This document shows positions 16,972-25,219 of a stretch of DNA of 64,000 nucleotides, one piece after another. Location of the stretch: assembly GCF_009362785.1 (NCBI RefSeq), contig NZ_WHNQ01000011.1:62001-126000 (forward strand), read 5' to 3'. This stretch comes from Paraburkholderia atlantica (GTDB lineage Bacteria; Pseudomonadota; Gammaproteobacteria; Burkholderiales; Burkholderiaceae). Position 1 is the first letter of the stretch. Each line of letters starts with the position of its first letter. Below the pieces are notes generated by a model. It saw nothing but the letters and a program-made list of their open reading frames with translations. It searched no databases and was not told where the DNA came from. Both the position numbers and the translations under genes were made by a program.

Positions 16972-18287
16972 CCGGCTCGCTCAGTCACCGGATTCACGGA
17001 AATATCGGTTCGACGCGCCCAAGCCATTGCCACGCCAAACGCCGCCAGAGAAACCAGTGACACGAGAAGCACGGCCCACTCCACAGGGAAATAGCTCTGC
17101 CCGATTGTCCAGATCATCGCGGCTGAAATCGGCGCGACGCCCTTTGCAACATTGGACGGCGTAGACAGCAGCCCGTTGATCGCGCCAAATCCTTCAACCC
17201 ACATGACGTCCTGCACGATCGTTCCACGCAGGATGGTCATCATGCCGTTCGCTCCGCCGTAGATCAGCGCGAAAACGATCAGCAGCACGGGCGATGCGCC
17301 GGCAATCAGCAGGATCACTACCGAAAGCGGAAATGCGGTCGTGATGACCAGGCCGACGATCTTCGGAGAGACGTTCCGTCCAAATGCGAACCACAGAACA
17401 CGCGCCAAAACTTGAGCGGGGCCGATGAGCGCCATCGTCAACAGGATGGTGGACTGTTGGACATGACGCTCGGCCATCAGCGGAACGAGGTGAAACGTCA
17501 ATGCCGCGAACGTGACGTAGTAAGCGGTGAAGCACACCGCGAGTGCCCAGAACACCGGTGAACGCAACGCGCGCCGGGTGGAAGCAGCGTTCACCGCCTT
17601 GATCGCGGCCTTGTCGACGGCAGCAGCATGGCGTGCGCTGTCTCCCCGGATCGCCAGTGCGTGACTGGGCACGCAGACGCAGAGATTGATCGCCGCTAGC
17701 GCGAGCAGCGCATGACGCCACCCGAGCAGATTGATGAGCAACTGCGTAAGCGGAATGAATGCGGTGCTCGCGAATCCAGCGACAAGGGTTATCAGCGTGA
17801 TCTTCGTGCGGAAGCTGCCCGGATAGTTTCGCGTGATCACTGCGAAAACCGGGTCGTACAGCGTGGCCGCCATCGAGATGCCAAGGCCCACCCAGGCGAC
17901 AAACAGCATCGCCAGGCTGTTTGCCTGTGACCACATCACGAGCATGGCGGATGCGAGCAGCGATCCCACCACCATGACGGCCCGGCCATGGCCGTGGTCG
18001 ATCCACGTGCCGACCGGATACGCAGCCAGCCCGGACACGAGCAGCCCGACAGACAGCGCCGCGTTGGTCGATGTCCGGCTCCAACCCAGCGCATGTTCCA
18101 TCGGTACGACGAAAAGCGAGAACGCGTAGTAGATCGCTCCCCACGAAACGAGTTGCGCGGTGGCTAGTGCCCACGTCGCGATCGAACCTCGATCCTGCTG
18201 CTGCGCGAACGCTGTCACTTCTGATGTCCCCGTTGTGCGCGCGGTTTGCCCTGAATCAATGCTGCCTGTCAAGGCGCCGCGCAACAT
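16968..18287 (-). CDS. MFS transporter of the ars operon (ArsK-like)
   Basis: A 439-residue major facilitator protein with about 12 membrane helices, last gene of the arsenic operon. It begins after a short polar lead; helix 1 reads WALATAQLVSWGAIYYAFSL, and the loop 2-3 region carries DHGHGRAVMVVGSLLA, the usual MFS loop position. The operon position and co-transcription with acr3 and a flavoprotein suggest export of trivalent arsenic or an organoarsenical, as described for ArsK and related MFS exporters, but the sequence alone does not prove this. The start at 18287 has GGAGAA 5 bases upstream and lies inside the flavoprotein gene (18-bp overlap). Confidence 0.78.
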   Translation of the reverse strand: MLRGALTGSIDSGQTARTTGTSEVTAFAQQQDRGSIATWALATAQLVSWGAIYYAFSLFVVPMEHALGWSRTSTNAALSVGLLVSGLAAYPVGTWIDHGHGRAVMVVGSLLASAMLVMWSQANSLAMLFVAWVGLGISMAATLYDPVFAVITRNYPGSFRTKITLITLVAGFASTAFIPLTQLLINLLGWRHALLALAAINLCVCVPSHALAIRGDSARHAAAVDKAAIKAVNAASTRRALRSPVFWALAVCFTAYYVTFAALTFHLVPLMAERHVQQSTILLTMALIGPAQVLARVLWFAFGRNVSPKIVGLVITTAFPLSVVILLIAGASPVLLIVFALIYGGANGMMTILRGTIVQDVMWVEGFGAINGLLSTPSNVAKGVAPISAAMIWTIGQSYFPVEWAVLLVSLVSLAAFGVAMAWARRTDISVNPVTERAG

Positions 18288-19657
18288 GCCTTCTCCGCGA
18301 CCGGCGCCCTTGCAGGCGCACAGCACGAACTCTTGCCGCCGTCATGCCCGCTGACGTCACGGTCGGTACTGCATACACCCGTTTCCGGCAGTTCGAGTTC
18401 GACGCGACGCGCGGCCTCGAAGTCGCCCGCGAGCCATGCGGCAATGGAACGCACCTGTTCGTAGCCCGTCGCCATCAGGAAGGTCGGAGCGCGGCCATAG
18501 CTGGCCATTCCGGCGATGTAGAGTCCCGTATCGGGCTGCGCCAGTATCTCGGCGCCATGCGGCCGCACCGTACCGCATGAATGGAGATTCGGATCGATCA
18601 GCGGGGCCAGGGCGCGAGGGCATTCCAGCGCTGCGTCGAGATCGAGACGCACTTCGCGCAGGATCTTCAGCTCCGGCCGAAGCCCCGTCGCTACGATCAA
18701 TTCGTCGACCGCGACGGCACGCCCGTCAGCGTCCCGAACCTCGAGGGCACTACCGTTCACTGTGATTTCGTCGACGGCAAACGGCGTCAGCAGTTCGATG
18801 CGACCCGCGTTGACCAGTTGCCTGAGCCGCTGACCCAGTGCGCCGCGCTCCGGCAACTGGTCAGCGTCGCCGCCACCGTAGACCTGACCTGGCTGCGAGC
18901 GTCGCATCGCCCAGACGATGGCCGCGCCAGGCTCCTGCGCTGCCAGCTTGGCGAGGTCGATCAGCGTGCCGATAGCCGAGTGTCCGGAGCCGATGACCAG
19001 CACCTTTTTGCCCGCATAACGGCTACGGTCTGCGCCCAGAACGTCGGGCATGCCGTAGCGAATACGTTCGTGAGCCGCCTTTTCACCGATAGCCGCCAAT
19101 CCGGACGCGCCAGCTGGAGCCGGATTTCCCCACGTGCCCGTCGCAACGATGACGGCAGCGGCAACGAGACGCCCTTCTGCGCCATTGCTTTCCTCGAAGC
19201 GGATATCGAACGGCTGTTGCTCGCGCTGCGCGTTCTTGACTTTACCCGTGCGGATTCGGGCGATACCAGTGACGCGCGTGCCAAGGCGCAGGCAACCCGC
19301 AATCTCAGGCGTGCGCGCGAGCGGCAGCAGATACTGCTCGGCCAGTTCCCGTCCCGTCGGATAGGTGTCAGCGTCGGGTGCCGACCATCCTTGCCGTTCG
19401 AGCAACGCACGCGAAGCGCGGTCGATGTTGTACCGCCACGACGAAAACATCTGGACGTGGCCCCAGGCCAGCGGCGCAGCGCCTACCGTCGCTTCTGCTT
19501 CGAAGATGACCGGACTCAACCCTTGCTGAATCAGATGAGCGGCCGCAGCGAGACCAACCGGACCTCCACCGATGATTGCGACGGGCAGAGACGAGTCGAA
19601 CTGTTGTTCGGACACCTGGGGCGCGGGGGCGCTTTTCGGGCGGCAGCATGAAGACAC
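18269..19657 (-). CDS. FAD/NAD(P)-dependent monooxygenase-like flavoprotein with Cys-rich ends (ArsO-like)
   Basis: A 462-residue two-dinucleotide-domain flavoprotein. FAD site VAIIGGGPVGLAAAAHLIQQ (about 26-45), a flavin-monooxygenase-like stretch SSWRYNIDRASRALLERQGW, and the NAD(P) site VLVIGSGHSAIGTLIDLAK (about 225). A final ATG-motif region reads DTGLYIAGMASYGRAPTFLM. Unusual features are the N-terminal SSCCRPK and a C-terminal tail with SSCCAPA and ACCAAP: three Cys-Cys pairs at the two ends, outside the enzyme fold, of a kind that could bind As(III). The GTG start has AGGAG 6 bases upstream. The operon position suggests an arsenic-related redox role; ArsO is the closest named idea, not a firm identification. 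Confidence 0.75.
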   Translation of the reverse strand: MSSCCRPKSAPAPQVSEQQFDSSLPVAIIGGGPVGLAAAAHLIQQGLSPVIFEAEATVGAAPLAWGHVQMFSSWRYNIDRASRALLERQGWSAPDADTYPTGRELAEQYLLPLARTPEIAGCLRLGTRVTGIARIRTGKVKNAQREQQPFDIRFEESNGAEGRLVAAAVIVATGTWGNPAPAGASGLAAIGEKAAHERIRYGMPDVLGADRSRYAGKKVLVIGSGHSAIGTLIDLAKLAAQEPGAAIVWAMRRSQPGQVYGGGDADQLPERGALGQRLRQLVNAGRIELLTPFAVDEITVNGSALEVRDADGRAVAVDELIVATGLRPELKILREVRLDLDAALECPRALAPLIDPNLHSCGTVRPHGAEILAQPDTGLYIAGMASYGRAPTFLMATGYEQVRSIAAWLAGDFEAARRVELELPETGVCSTDRDVSGHDGGKSSCCAPARAPVAEKACCAAP

Positions 19658-19735
19658 GGCTAACTCCTGAGTAGTAGTTTCTATGTAGTCGAGAGCAAAG
19701 CGATTGCGTATTGCTGAGTCAGTGGCCAGTCTGAT

Positions 19736-19873
19736 TCACGCGCTTCGACAGTCGGGTTCACCGCGTTGAACGACTGCGAGCCGCCGCTCGCCTGTGCCTG
19801 CATTGCGGATCATCGCTAGCGTATTGCTCGACGTGCAGCAATCCGGTTCGTGGTAGATGACAAAGTGGTTCAT
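19736..19873 (-). pseudogene. Remnant of a glutaredoxin-type arsenate reductase (ArsC, Spx/ArsC fold)
   Basis: A 45-codon frame between acr3 and the flavoprotein starts MNHFVIYHEPDCCTSSNTLA and continues MIRNAG. This is the N-terminus of the E. coli-type ArsC (usual active-site text H-N-P-x-C-G-T-S-R-N-T-L). Here Gly after the active-site Cys is Cys and the following Arg is Ser. After MIRNAG the similarity ends and a stop follows, so about 100 residues are missing. The operon therefore once held two unrelated arsenate reductases. It could still be translated as a short peptide, but cannot be a reductase. Confidence 0.78.
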
Positions 19874-19892
19874 GTGCTTTCTCCGCTGCCGC

Positions 19893-20960
19893 TCAGGCAC
19901 ATTCGTACCAGTTCCTGGAACGGTTCCCGACGCGCACGACGAGCAGCATTACCGGCACTTCGACGAGCACGCCGACCACAGTTGCGAGCGCAGCACCCGA
20001 TTCGAAACCGAACAGACCAATCGCGGTGGCGACAGCCAGTTCGAAGAAGTTGGATGCTCCGATCAGCGCCGACGGGCAGGCAATGTTGTGCTTTTCACCG
20101 ACCGCACGATTGAGCCAGTACGCCAGGGCCGAGTTGAAAAACACCTGGATCAGGATCGGAACAGCCAGCAGCACGATGACCAGCGGCTGCCGGATGATCG
20201 CCTCGCCCTGGAACGCGAACAGCAGCACAAGCGTCACCAGCAGTGCCGTAATGGACCAGGGGCCCAGCTTTGCCATGAACGCATCGAACGTCTGCGGCCC
20301 CTTTGCGAGCAGCGCCTTGCGCAAGATCTGCGCGAGGATGACCGGAATGACGATGTAGAGCACGACGGATGTGAGCAGCGTCGCCCACGGCACGGTAATG
20401 GCCGACATGCCAAGCAGCAGCCCGACCAGTGGCGCGAAGGCGATGATCATGATGCTGTCGTTCAAGGCGACCTGCGACAGCGTAAACAACGGATCGCCAC
20501 CAGTCAGCCGGCTCCAGACGAACACCATCGCCGTGCACGGCGCGGCGGCCAGCAAGATCAGCCCGGCGACATAGCTATTCAGCTGATCGGCGGGCAACAT
20601 GGGCGCAAAGAGGTTCTTGATGAATAGCCAACCCAGAAATGCCATCGAGAACGGCTTGACGAGCCAGTTCACGAAAAGCGTGACGCCGATCCCCTTAACG
20701 TGCTGACGGACCTCATGCAGCGAACCGAAATCGACCTTGATGAGCATCGGGATGATCATCACCCAGATCAGCAGTCCGACCGGGAGGTTGACGTGTGCGT
20801 ATTCCATCTGCCCGATGCGCTGAAAGACGCCGGGAAAGAGCTGGCCTAGCACGATGCCTACGACGATGCACAGCGCGACCCAGATGGTCAGATATCGCTC
20901 GAAGAAACTGATGGCGGGCCTCGACGCTTGTGACGGCGCCGCGATGTTTGGGGTATTCAT
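19893..20960 (-). CDS. acr3: Arsenite efflux permease, Acr3 family
   Basis: Exports As(III) across the inner membrane using the proton-motive force. The 355 residues have ten hydrophobic segments; family features are LPVGLLIWVMIIPMLIKVDF, the conserved Cys in LLAAAPCTAMVFVWS (about residue 137) and NDSIMIIAFAPLVGLLLG. The end ALIGASNFFELAVATAIGLF is also typical. It starts 18 bases after arsC, in the order arsR-arsC-acr3. Confidence 0.94.
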   Translation of the reverse strand: MNTPNIAAPSQASRPAISFFERYLTIWVALCIVVGIVLGQLFPGVFQRIGQMEYAHVNLPVGLLIWVMIIPMLIKVDFGSLHEVRQHVKGIGVTLFVNWLVKPFSMAFLGWLFIKNLFAPMLPADQLNSYVAGLILLAAAPCTAMVFVWSRLTGGDPLFTLSQVALNDSIMIIAFAPLVGLLLGMSAITVPWATLLTSVVLYIVIPVILAQILRKALLAKGPQTFDAFMAKLGPWSITALLVTLVLLFAFQGEAIIRQPLVIVLLAVPILIQVFFNSALAYWLNRAVGEKHNIACPSALIGASNFFELAVATAIGLFGFESGAALATVVGVLVEVPVMLLVVRVGNRSRNWYECA

Positions 20961-20978
20961 TCGGCTGTTGGACGGAAA

Positions 20979-21473
20979 TCAGCTTTGCTGGATGCGGTTC
21001 AGGGCTTGCTGAAGGTCGGTATTGCCGAGGGTATTCAGGGGCAATGCCAGCAGTTGCAGCATGCGATAGCCAATTGCCTCGCGCGTCAGCTCGAACGCCT
21101 GCCGTTTGCCTTCGTCGCCTCCCGGAGCGTTGGACGGGTCGGCGTATCCCCAATGCACGTTGACGGGACTGCCGGGCCAGAACGGACATTCCTCCGCTGC
21201 AGCGCTGTCGCACACGGTGATCACCACTCGCATTTGCGGAGCGCCTGGCGCCACGAACTCGTGCCAGCTTTTACTTCGATAACCCGCTGTATCGATACCC
21301 GCGTTCGTGAGCGCTTCCAGAGCGAACGGGTTAACGCGGCCGCTCGGTGCGCTGCCTGCGCTGTAGGCGCGGACATCCTTGCCAAGCTTTTGGGCCCAAT
21401 GATTGAGCATGCCCTCGCCCAGCACGCTGCGCGCCGAGTTGTGGGTGCAGAGAATGAGAACGTTCGTGGTCAT
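20979..21473 (-). CDS. arsC: Arsenate reductase, thioredoxin-coupled LMW-phosphatase type
   Basis: Reduces As(V) to As(III) for export by Acr3. The 164 residues begin MTTNVLILCTHNSARSV, a CX5R phosphatase loop (C9 to R15). Two further cysteines, C88 and C96 in VCDSAAAEECPFWPG, can form the cysteine relay known from the S. aureus-type enzyme. The ATG at 21473 was chosen because the motif starts at once; an in-frame ATG at 21521 lies inside arsR. It is 13 bases from the arsR stop. Confidence 0.93.
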   Translation of the reverse strand: MTTNVLILCTHNSARSVLGEGMLNHWAQKLGKDVRAYSAGSAPSGRVNPFALEALTNAGIDTAGYRSKSWHEFVAPGAPQMRVVITVCDSAAAEECPFWPGSPVNVHWGYADPSNAPGGDEGKRQAFELTREAIGYRMLQLLALPLNTLGNTDLQQALNRIQQS

Positions 21474-21486
21474 GACGGGGTTCCGG

Positions 21487-21819
21487 TCATTCTTTGCTGC
21501 TGCAGACGTTGGGAACATCACCCGCCGAGCACGATGCGCCGGCGCAGCAGTTTTCCGTGAGAAAACCGATCAGGTCCGTCATTGCGTCGAAATTTGCCGT
21601 GTAGATGACGAAGCGTCCGTCCTGACGAGGCTTCACCAGCTCTGCTTGAGACAGGTCCTTCAGGTGGAACGACAGGCTCGACGGCGCCATGCCCAACTGT
21701 TGGGCGATTTCGCCAGCAGGCATGCCTTCTCGCCCCGCGACAACCAGAAGTCGGAAGATCGCGAGTCGCGAATCGTGGGCAAGAGCGCCGAGCGCACGGA
21801 CGGCAAGGTTCGAGTTCAT
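21487..21819 (-). CDS. arsR: Arsenic-responsive repressor, ArsR/SmtB family
   Basis: A 110-residue winged-helix repressor; HTH MPAGEIAQQLGMAPSSLSFH (about 33-52) and wing GRFVIYTANF. The usual metal-binding ELCVCDL motif in the recognition helix is absent. Instead the C-terminus has CC at 91-92, C97 and C106 (LTENCCAGASC), the arrangement of ArsR proteins such as that of Acidithiobacillus ferrooxidans, which bind As(III) at the C-terminus. First gene of the operon. The start at 21819 puts a dyad operator 26-51 bp upstream; a frame extension to 21900 would cover it. Confidence 0.92.
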   Translation of the reverse strand: MNSNLAVRALGALAHDSRLAIFRLLVVAGREGMPAGEIAQQLGMAPSSLSFHLKDLSQAELVKPRQDGRFVIYTANFDAMTDLIGFLTENCCAGASCSAGDVPNVCSSKE

Positions 21820-21844
21820 GCGCGGAGGATACGTCAACCGCTTC

Positions 21845-21870
21845 GACATTTCAACATTTGTGGAAATATC
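21845..21870. promoter_or_regulatory. Putative ArsR operator
   Basis: Imperfect dyad with arms GACATTTC (21845-21852) and GAAATATC (21863-21870), 7 of 8 pairs matching, spacer 10 bases, just upstream of arsR. A/T-rich in a GC-rich region, as usual for ArsR sites. Confidence 0.55.
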
Positions 21871-21930
21871 GATCGGGATGCACGACGGCGGGCGTCTCAT
21901 GTGAGCGATCCGCGCCCGCGCAATGCCAGG

Positions 21931-22320
21931 CTACAACTGAGAGCAGTACTGGCAGAGGCCATTCCCGAACGACCAGTTCTCCTTCTCGACCTCGACGAGG
22001 TTGATGAACACATCCTCGGGCCGCACGCCCGGCGACTTCCCGAGTTCATCGACGATGCGCCGGTACAGCGCCTTCTTCTGCTCGACCGAGCGCGTGTTGC
22101 TGACGGTCAGCTGGATCACGACGAGATCGTCGCCGCGCTCGATGTTCAGGTACTGCCGGTCGTAAATCATGTTGTCGGCCGTGTGCTCGGTGATCAGCAT
22201 GAACATGTCGTCCTTCGGCACGTTGAACGTGTCCACCAGCGAGCGCTGAATACCGGCGGCCAGCGCGTGGCGGTAGTCGGCCGGCTTGCCGGCGCGCAGT
22301 GAGATTCGGGTGAGCGGCAT
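21931..22320 (-). CDS. Tautomerase-superfamily protein
   Basis: A 129-residue protein of the 4-oxalocrotonate tautomerase/MIF superfamily. It starts Met-Pro (MPLTRISLRAGK), so Pro1 becomes the catalytic base after Met removal, and has the long single-chain form. Other features are FMLITEHTADNMIYDRQYL and a C-terminal INLVEVEKENWSFGNG. Substrate unknown; relatives act on unsaturated or halogenated acids. Divergent from a LysR gene 98 bp away, which probably regulates it. Confidence 0.85.
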   Translation of the reverse strand: MPLTRISLRAGKPADYRHALAAGIQRSLVDTFNVPKDDMFMLITEHTADNMIYDRQYLNIERGDDLVVIQLTVSNTRSVEQKKALYRRIVDELGKSPGVRPEDVFINLVEVEKENWSFGNGLCQYCSQL

Positions 22321-22405
22321 GATGGGCTCCTTGTTGCGGTGTTGGGTTGAACACAGCGTAGGCGCGCTCGATCATAATAAACAGATATCCGTGTCTATTT
22401 CATCC

Positions 22406-22420
22406 ATTTCCATTTGAAAT
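22406..22420. promoter_or_regulatory. Candidate LysR box ATTTC-N5-GAAAT
   Basis: Perfect 5-bp inverted repeat ATTTC-CATTT-GAAAT overlapping the LysR start codon, of the T-N11-A type. Placement over its own start suits autorepression; a second weak dyad AGATATCCGTGTCT lies at 22383-22396. Confidence 0.4.
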
Positions 22421-23270
22421 GAAAGTCCTCGATCTCGATGCGGTGCGGGCCTTCGTGCTGGTCGCCGATCTGCGCAGTTTCACGCGCGGCGCGGACGCGC
22501 TCGACACGACGCAATCGGCCGTCAGCCTGAAGCTGAAGCGACTGGAGGCGCACCTTGGCAAGCAGTTGCTGGAGCGCACGCCGCGCGTCGTGCGTCTGTC
22601 CGCCGATGGCCACGCGTTTCTCGGCGCCGCGCGCGAGTTGCTGAACGCGCACGAGCGCGCGCTCGGCACGCTTTCGGTGGAGCGGCGGCGGCTCGTGCTC
22701 GGGCTCAGCGAGCACGTCGCGGGTCCCGATCTGCCGCATCTGCTCGGCCGACTCAACGCGCACGATCCGGGTCTGGTGGTCGAGTTGCATATGGGCACGT
22801 CGGCGGCGCTGCTCGCGCAGTTCGACGAACGCCGGCTCGATGCGGCGATCGTCCGCTATGGCGCCGACGAACCGACGCGCGACGACGCGCAGACGCTGTT
22901 CAGCGAACCGCTCGGTTGGCTCGCAACGCCGACATGGCTGCCGCGACTCGATGAGCCACTGGCGCTCGCGCTATTGAGCCCGCCATGTAACGTGCGCGAC
23001 GTCGCGTTGCGCACGCTCACAGCGGCGGGGGTCGCATGGCAGGAGGTGTTTGTGGGTGGTGGTGTCGCGGCGGTGGGCGCGGCCGTGGCCGCCGGGCTCG
23101 CCGTGTCCCCGCTCGCGCGCCGGGTTGCGCCGCGCGGTCTGATCGACGTGGGCGCGCGGCTTGGCCTGCCGGCGCTACCGGAATCGCGGGTGACGCTGCA
23201 TTCGCGCGTGCGCGAGGCCCGCTCGGCTGAAACGCTGCGGCTGCTCGCAAACGGCCTTGCCGCGGCATGA
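22419..23270 (+). CDS. LysR family transcriptional regulator
   Basis: A 283-residue LysR regulator: N-terminal winged HTH (about 4-63; RGADALDTTQSAVSLKLKRL, then EAHLGKQLLERTP) and a periplasmic-binding-like effector domain (about 85-280). The effector domain is slightly short and contains an Ala/Val/Gly-rich stretch (GGGVAAVGAAVAAGLAV). Divergent from the tautomerase gene, the classical arrangement for LysR and its target. Effector unknown. Confidence 0.9.
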   Translation: MKVLDLDAVRAFVLVADLRSFTRGADALDTTQSAVSLKLKRLEAHLGKQLLERTPRVVRLSADGHAFLGAARELLNAHERALGTLSVERRRLVLGLSEHVAGPDLPHLLGRLNAHDPGLVVELHMGTSAALLAQFDERRLDAAIVRYGADEPTRDDAQTLFSEPLGWLATPTWLPRLDEPLALALLSPPCNVRDVALRTLTAAGVAWQEVFVGGGVAAVGAAVAAGLAVSPLARRVAPRGLIDVGARLGLPALPESRVTLHSRVREARSAETLRLLANGLAAA

Positions 23271-23314
23271 CACGACGATTGTTGCCGCACCACGCCGCGC
23301 TGCTCGAAGGAGTC

Positions 23315-23935
23315 TCAGTGGATGATCGGCGGCAGCGAACCACTGCTGGCGGTCGCCGGATTGGGCACGGAGCCCATCGGCGCGATGTCGCTAACGTTTG
23401 CGGACGTATCCGGAGAAGCCTGCGCGGCGGGCCTGATCGGATTCGCACGGGAAACCGCCGGCTTGGCCGCGACCTTGTCCACGTGCGGACGCGCGGTGTG
23501 AGCTGCCGCGAAATCGGCACGCACGACCTTGCCCTGAGCCGGCTTCGCGTGCGCAACTTGCACATGCGGCTGCGCGTGCTGCGCGGCCCGCGCGGTGACG
23601 GTAGCGTGCGACCGGTTCTGGCTCGAGGCGGCGGCTTTCACGGCGCCGCCATGCGCCGCGAGCTTGCCGCCGTGGGCCGCGCCGGCCGATGCGACGTGAG
23701 GCACCGCGTGCCGGACACTAGCAGCCTGCTGCGGATGCGCACCGGCCTTGGACTTGACTCCGCTCCGCGGGCCCGCCTTCGCCTTCACCGCCGCGGACTT
23801 TTTCCGCGCATGCGCCTGTTTGGTAACGTGTCCGCTCGCCTCCGGCGGATTCCACACTTCCGCATAACCGGCAGCCAACGCCGCCTCCGACACACACCAC
23901 ACGGCCAGCGCCGCTGCCACTACTCGAACCCGCAT
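23315..23935 (-). CDS. Secreted Ala/His/Lys-rich low-complexity protein
   Basis: A 206-residue protein. The start at 23935 has GGAGAG upstream and opens a signal peptide (RVVAAALAVWCVSEAALA, cleavage after ALA). The mature part begins AGYAEVWNPPEASGH and is then low complexity, rich in Ala, His, Lys and Val, with irregular units such as AHAKPAQGK and AAHGGAVK. Predicted disordered and basic. The GYAEVWNPPEASGH opening is the only patterned piece. It resembles uncharacterised exported Burkholderia proteins; histidines might bind metal. Function unknown. Divergent from the toxin-antitoxin pair. Confidence 0.68.
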   Translation of the reverse strand: MRVRVVAAALAVWCVSEAALAAGYAEVWNPPEASGHVTKQAHARKKSAAVKAKAGPRSGVKSKAGAHPQQAASVRHAVPHVASAGAAHGGKLAAHGGAVKAAASSQNRSHATVTARAAQHAQPHVQVAHAKPAQGKVVRADFAAAHTARPHVDKVAAKPAVSRANPIRPAAQASPDTSANVSDIAPMGSVPNPATASSGSLPPIIH

Positions 23936-23995
23936 CTGCTGCTCTCCTGATCGACGACCGCCAAAACGAGCCGGGATTATATTCTCTTGCAAAAA

Positions 23996-24007
23996 TCCAT
24001 TTATGGA
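23996..24007. promoter_or_regulatory. Inverted repeat before the antitoxin gene
   Basis: TCCAT-TT-ATGGA, an A/T-rich 5-bp dyad 40-51 bp before the antitoxin start. A related TAGGGACT lies at 24031-24038. Candidate autoregulatory operator for the antitoxin. Confidence 0.35.
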
Positions 24008-24046
24008 CTAATATCATTAAAAAGTACACATAGGGACTTACCCGAA

Positions 24047-24484
24047 ATGGCTCACGCTGCCCGAATTTCCTCGCCCGAGGCATCGCCGCGACGATCGCTT
24101 TCGGAACCCACGCTAACGCAGATGTCCGCGGCGGGACTGCGTGCGTTCTTCAACATCGCGCGCGACTGGGACCTGAGCGCCGACGAGCAGATCGTGCTGC
24201 TCGGCAAGCCGGGCCGCTCGACGTTCTTCAAGTGGAGGGCGACGCCCGAGACCGCGCGGCTCAGCCATGACACGCTGGAGCGATTGTCGCTGCTGCTTGG
24301 CATCTACAAGGCGCTGCAGATTCTGCTGCCGCAGCCGAGCGCCGCCGACACCTGGGTCAAACGTCCCAACAGCGCGCCGCCGTTCGGCGGCAAACGCGCG
24401 CTGGACCGCATGCTGGCGGGCAACATCAGCGATCTCGTGGCCGTGCGCCAGTATCTCGACGCAATGCGAGGCGGCTGGGCGTGA
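24047..24484 (+). CDS. Antitoxin of a RES-Xre toxin-antitoxin pair (ParS/Xre-MbcA type)
   Basis: A 145-residue antitoxin with an Xre-like helical N-terminal part (LRAFFNIARDWDLSADEQIV, about 33-52) and the DUF2384 C-terminal toxin-binding domain (about 90-145), seen as LERLSLLLGIYKALQILL and GGKRALDRMLAGNISDLVAVRQYLDAMRGGW. The last Gly/Trp-containing segment normally plugs the toxin active site. The ATG at 24047 is favoured over an upstream start at 23987, which would overlap the candidate operator. Four-base overlap with the toxin gene (GTGA). Confidence 0.86.
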   Translation: MAHAARISSPEASPRRSLSEPTLTQMSAAGLRAFFNIARDWDLSADEQIVLLGKPGRSTFFKWRATPETARLSHDTLERLSLLLGIYKALQILLPQPSAADTWVKRPNSAPPFGGKRALDRMLAGNISDLVAVRQYLDAMRGGWA

Positions 24485-25182
24485 CACAACCGCAATGGCA
24501 GGACCGCTGGACCAGCGCCGCGCTCGACTGGTCGCCCGCGTATCGCGTGATTCCGACGCGCTTCCCGGCCATCAATCTGTTCGACCGCGTCGCGTCGCCG
24601 GAAGATTTCGACGCGCTGTACGCGCTCGAAGCGATGACCAACGACCGTCTGCGCACCGAAATCGGCGAACTCGATCTGGTGCCGCGCGAGGAGCGCCGCT
24701 TCGGGCCGGGCTACGGGCCGATCATGGCCGCGCTCACGCATCTGAATCCGCTTGGCAGCCGCTTTTCCGACGGCACCTACGGCGTGTTCTATTGCGCGCG
24801 GTCACGAGCAACAGCGATCGCCGAAACGCGCTATCACACCGGTCAGTTTCTCAAAGCGACCGCCGAGCCGCCGATGCGTCAGCAGATGCGTCTTTACACG
24901 GTAGTCGCGCAAGGCAGCGTGGTCGACTTGCGTCGCGACCCCGAACTCGACGCCACGGTGCTATCGCCCGACGACTACGTTGCCGGGCAGGCGCTCGGGC
25001 GCGCGGTGCGGGAGGCGGGTGCGCCAGGCATCGTCTATCCGTCGGTGCGCGACAGCGCCGGCGAATGCCTCGCCGCGTTCCGCACGACGCTGCTGCGCGA
25101 CTGCCATCACGCGGCATACCTCGAATACAACTGGAACGGCACGAGCGTGGATATGGTGTTCGAGTTGAACCAGGTCGGGTGA
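24481..25182 (+). CDS. RES-domain toxin (NAD-targeting or ADP-ribosylating)
   Basis: A 233-residue RES-domain toxin. RES toxins either degrade NAD+ or ADP-ribosylate targets such as PRPP synthetase. Features: Arg in YRVIPTRFPAINLF (about 21-34), the conserved Tyr in RFSDGTYGVFYCARSRATAI (about 98-117), then AETRYH, and late residues in GIVYPSVRDSAGECLAAFR with the expected Ser. Together these make the R-Y-E-S type pocket. Length is normal. The GTG start overlaps the antitoxin stop, so the two are translationally coupled, antitoxin first. Confidence 0.87.
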   Translation: MTQPQWQDRWTSAALDWSPAYRVIPTRFPAINLFDRVASPEDFDALYALEAMTNDRLRTEIGELDLVPREERRFGPGYGPIMAALTHLNPLGSRFSDGTYGVFYCARSRATAIAETRYHTGQFLKATAEPPMRQQMRLYTVVAQGSVVDLRRDPELDATVLSPDDYVAGQALGRAVREAGAPGIVYPSVRDSAGECLAAFRTTLLRDCHHAAYLEYNWNGTSVDMVFELNQVG

Positions 25183-25219
25183 CCGAAGAGCGGCGAGGCC
25201 GCGTGCGGACTTCAGCCGC

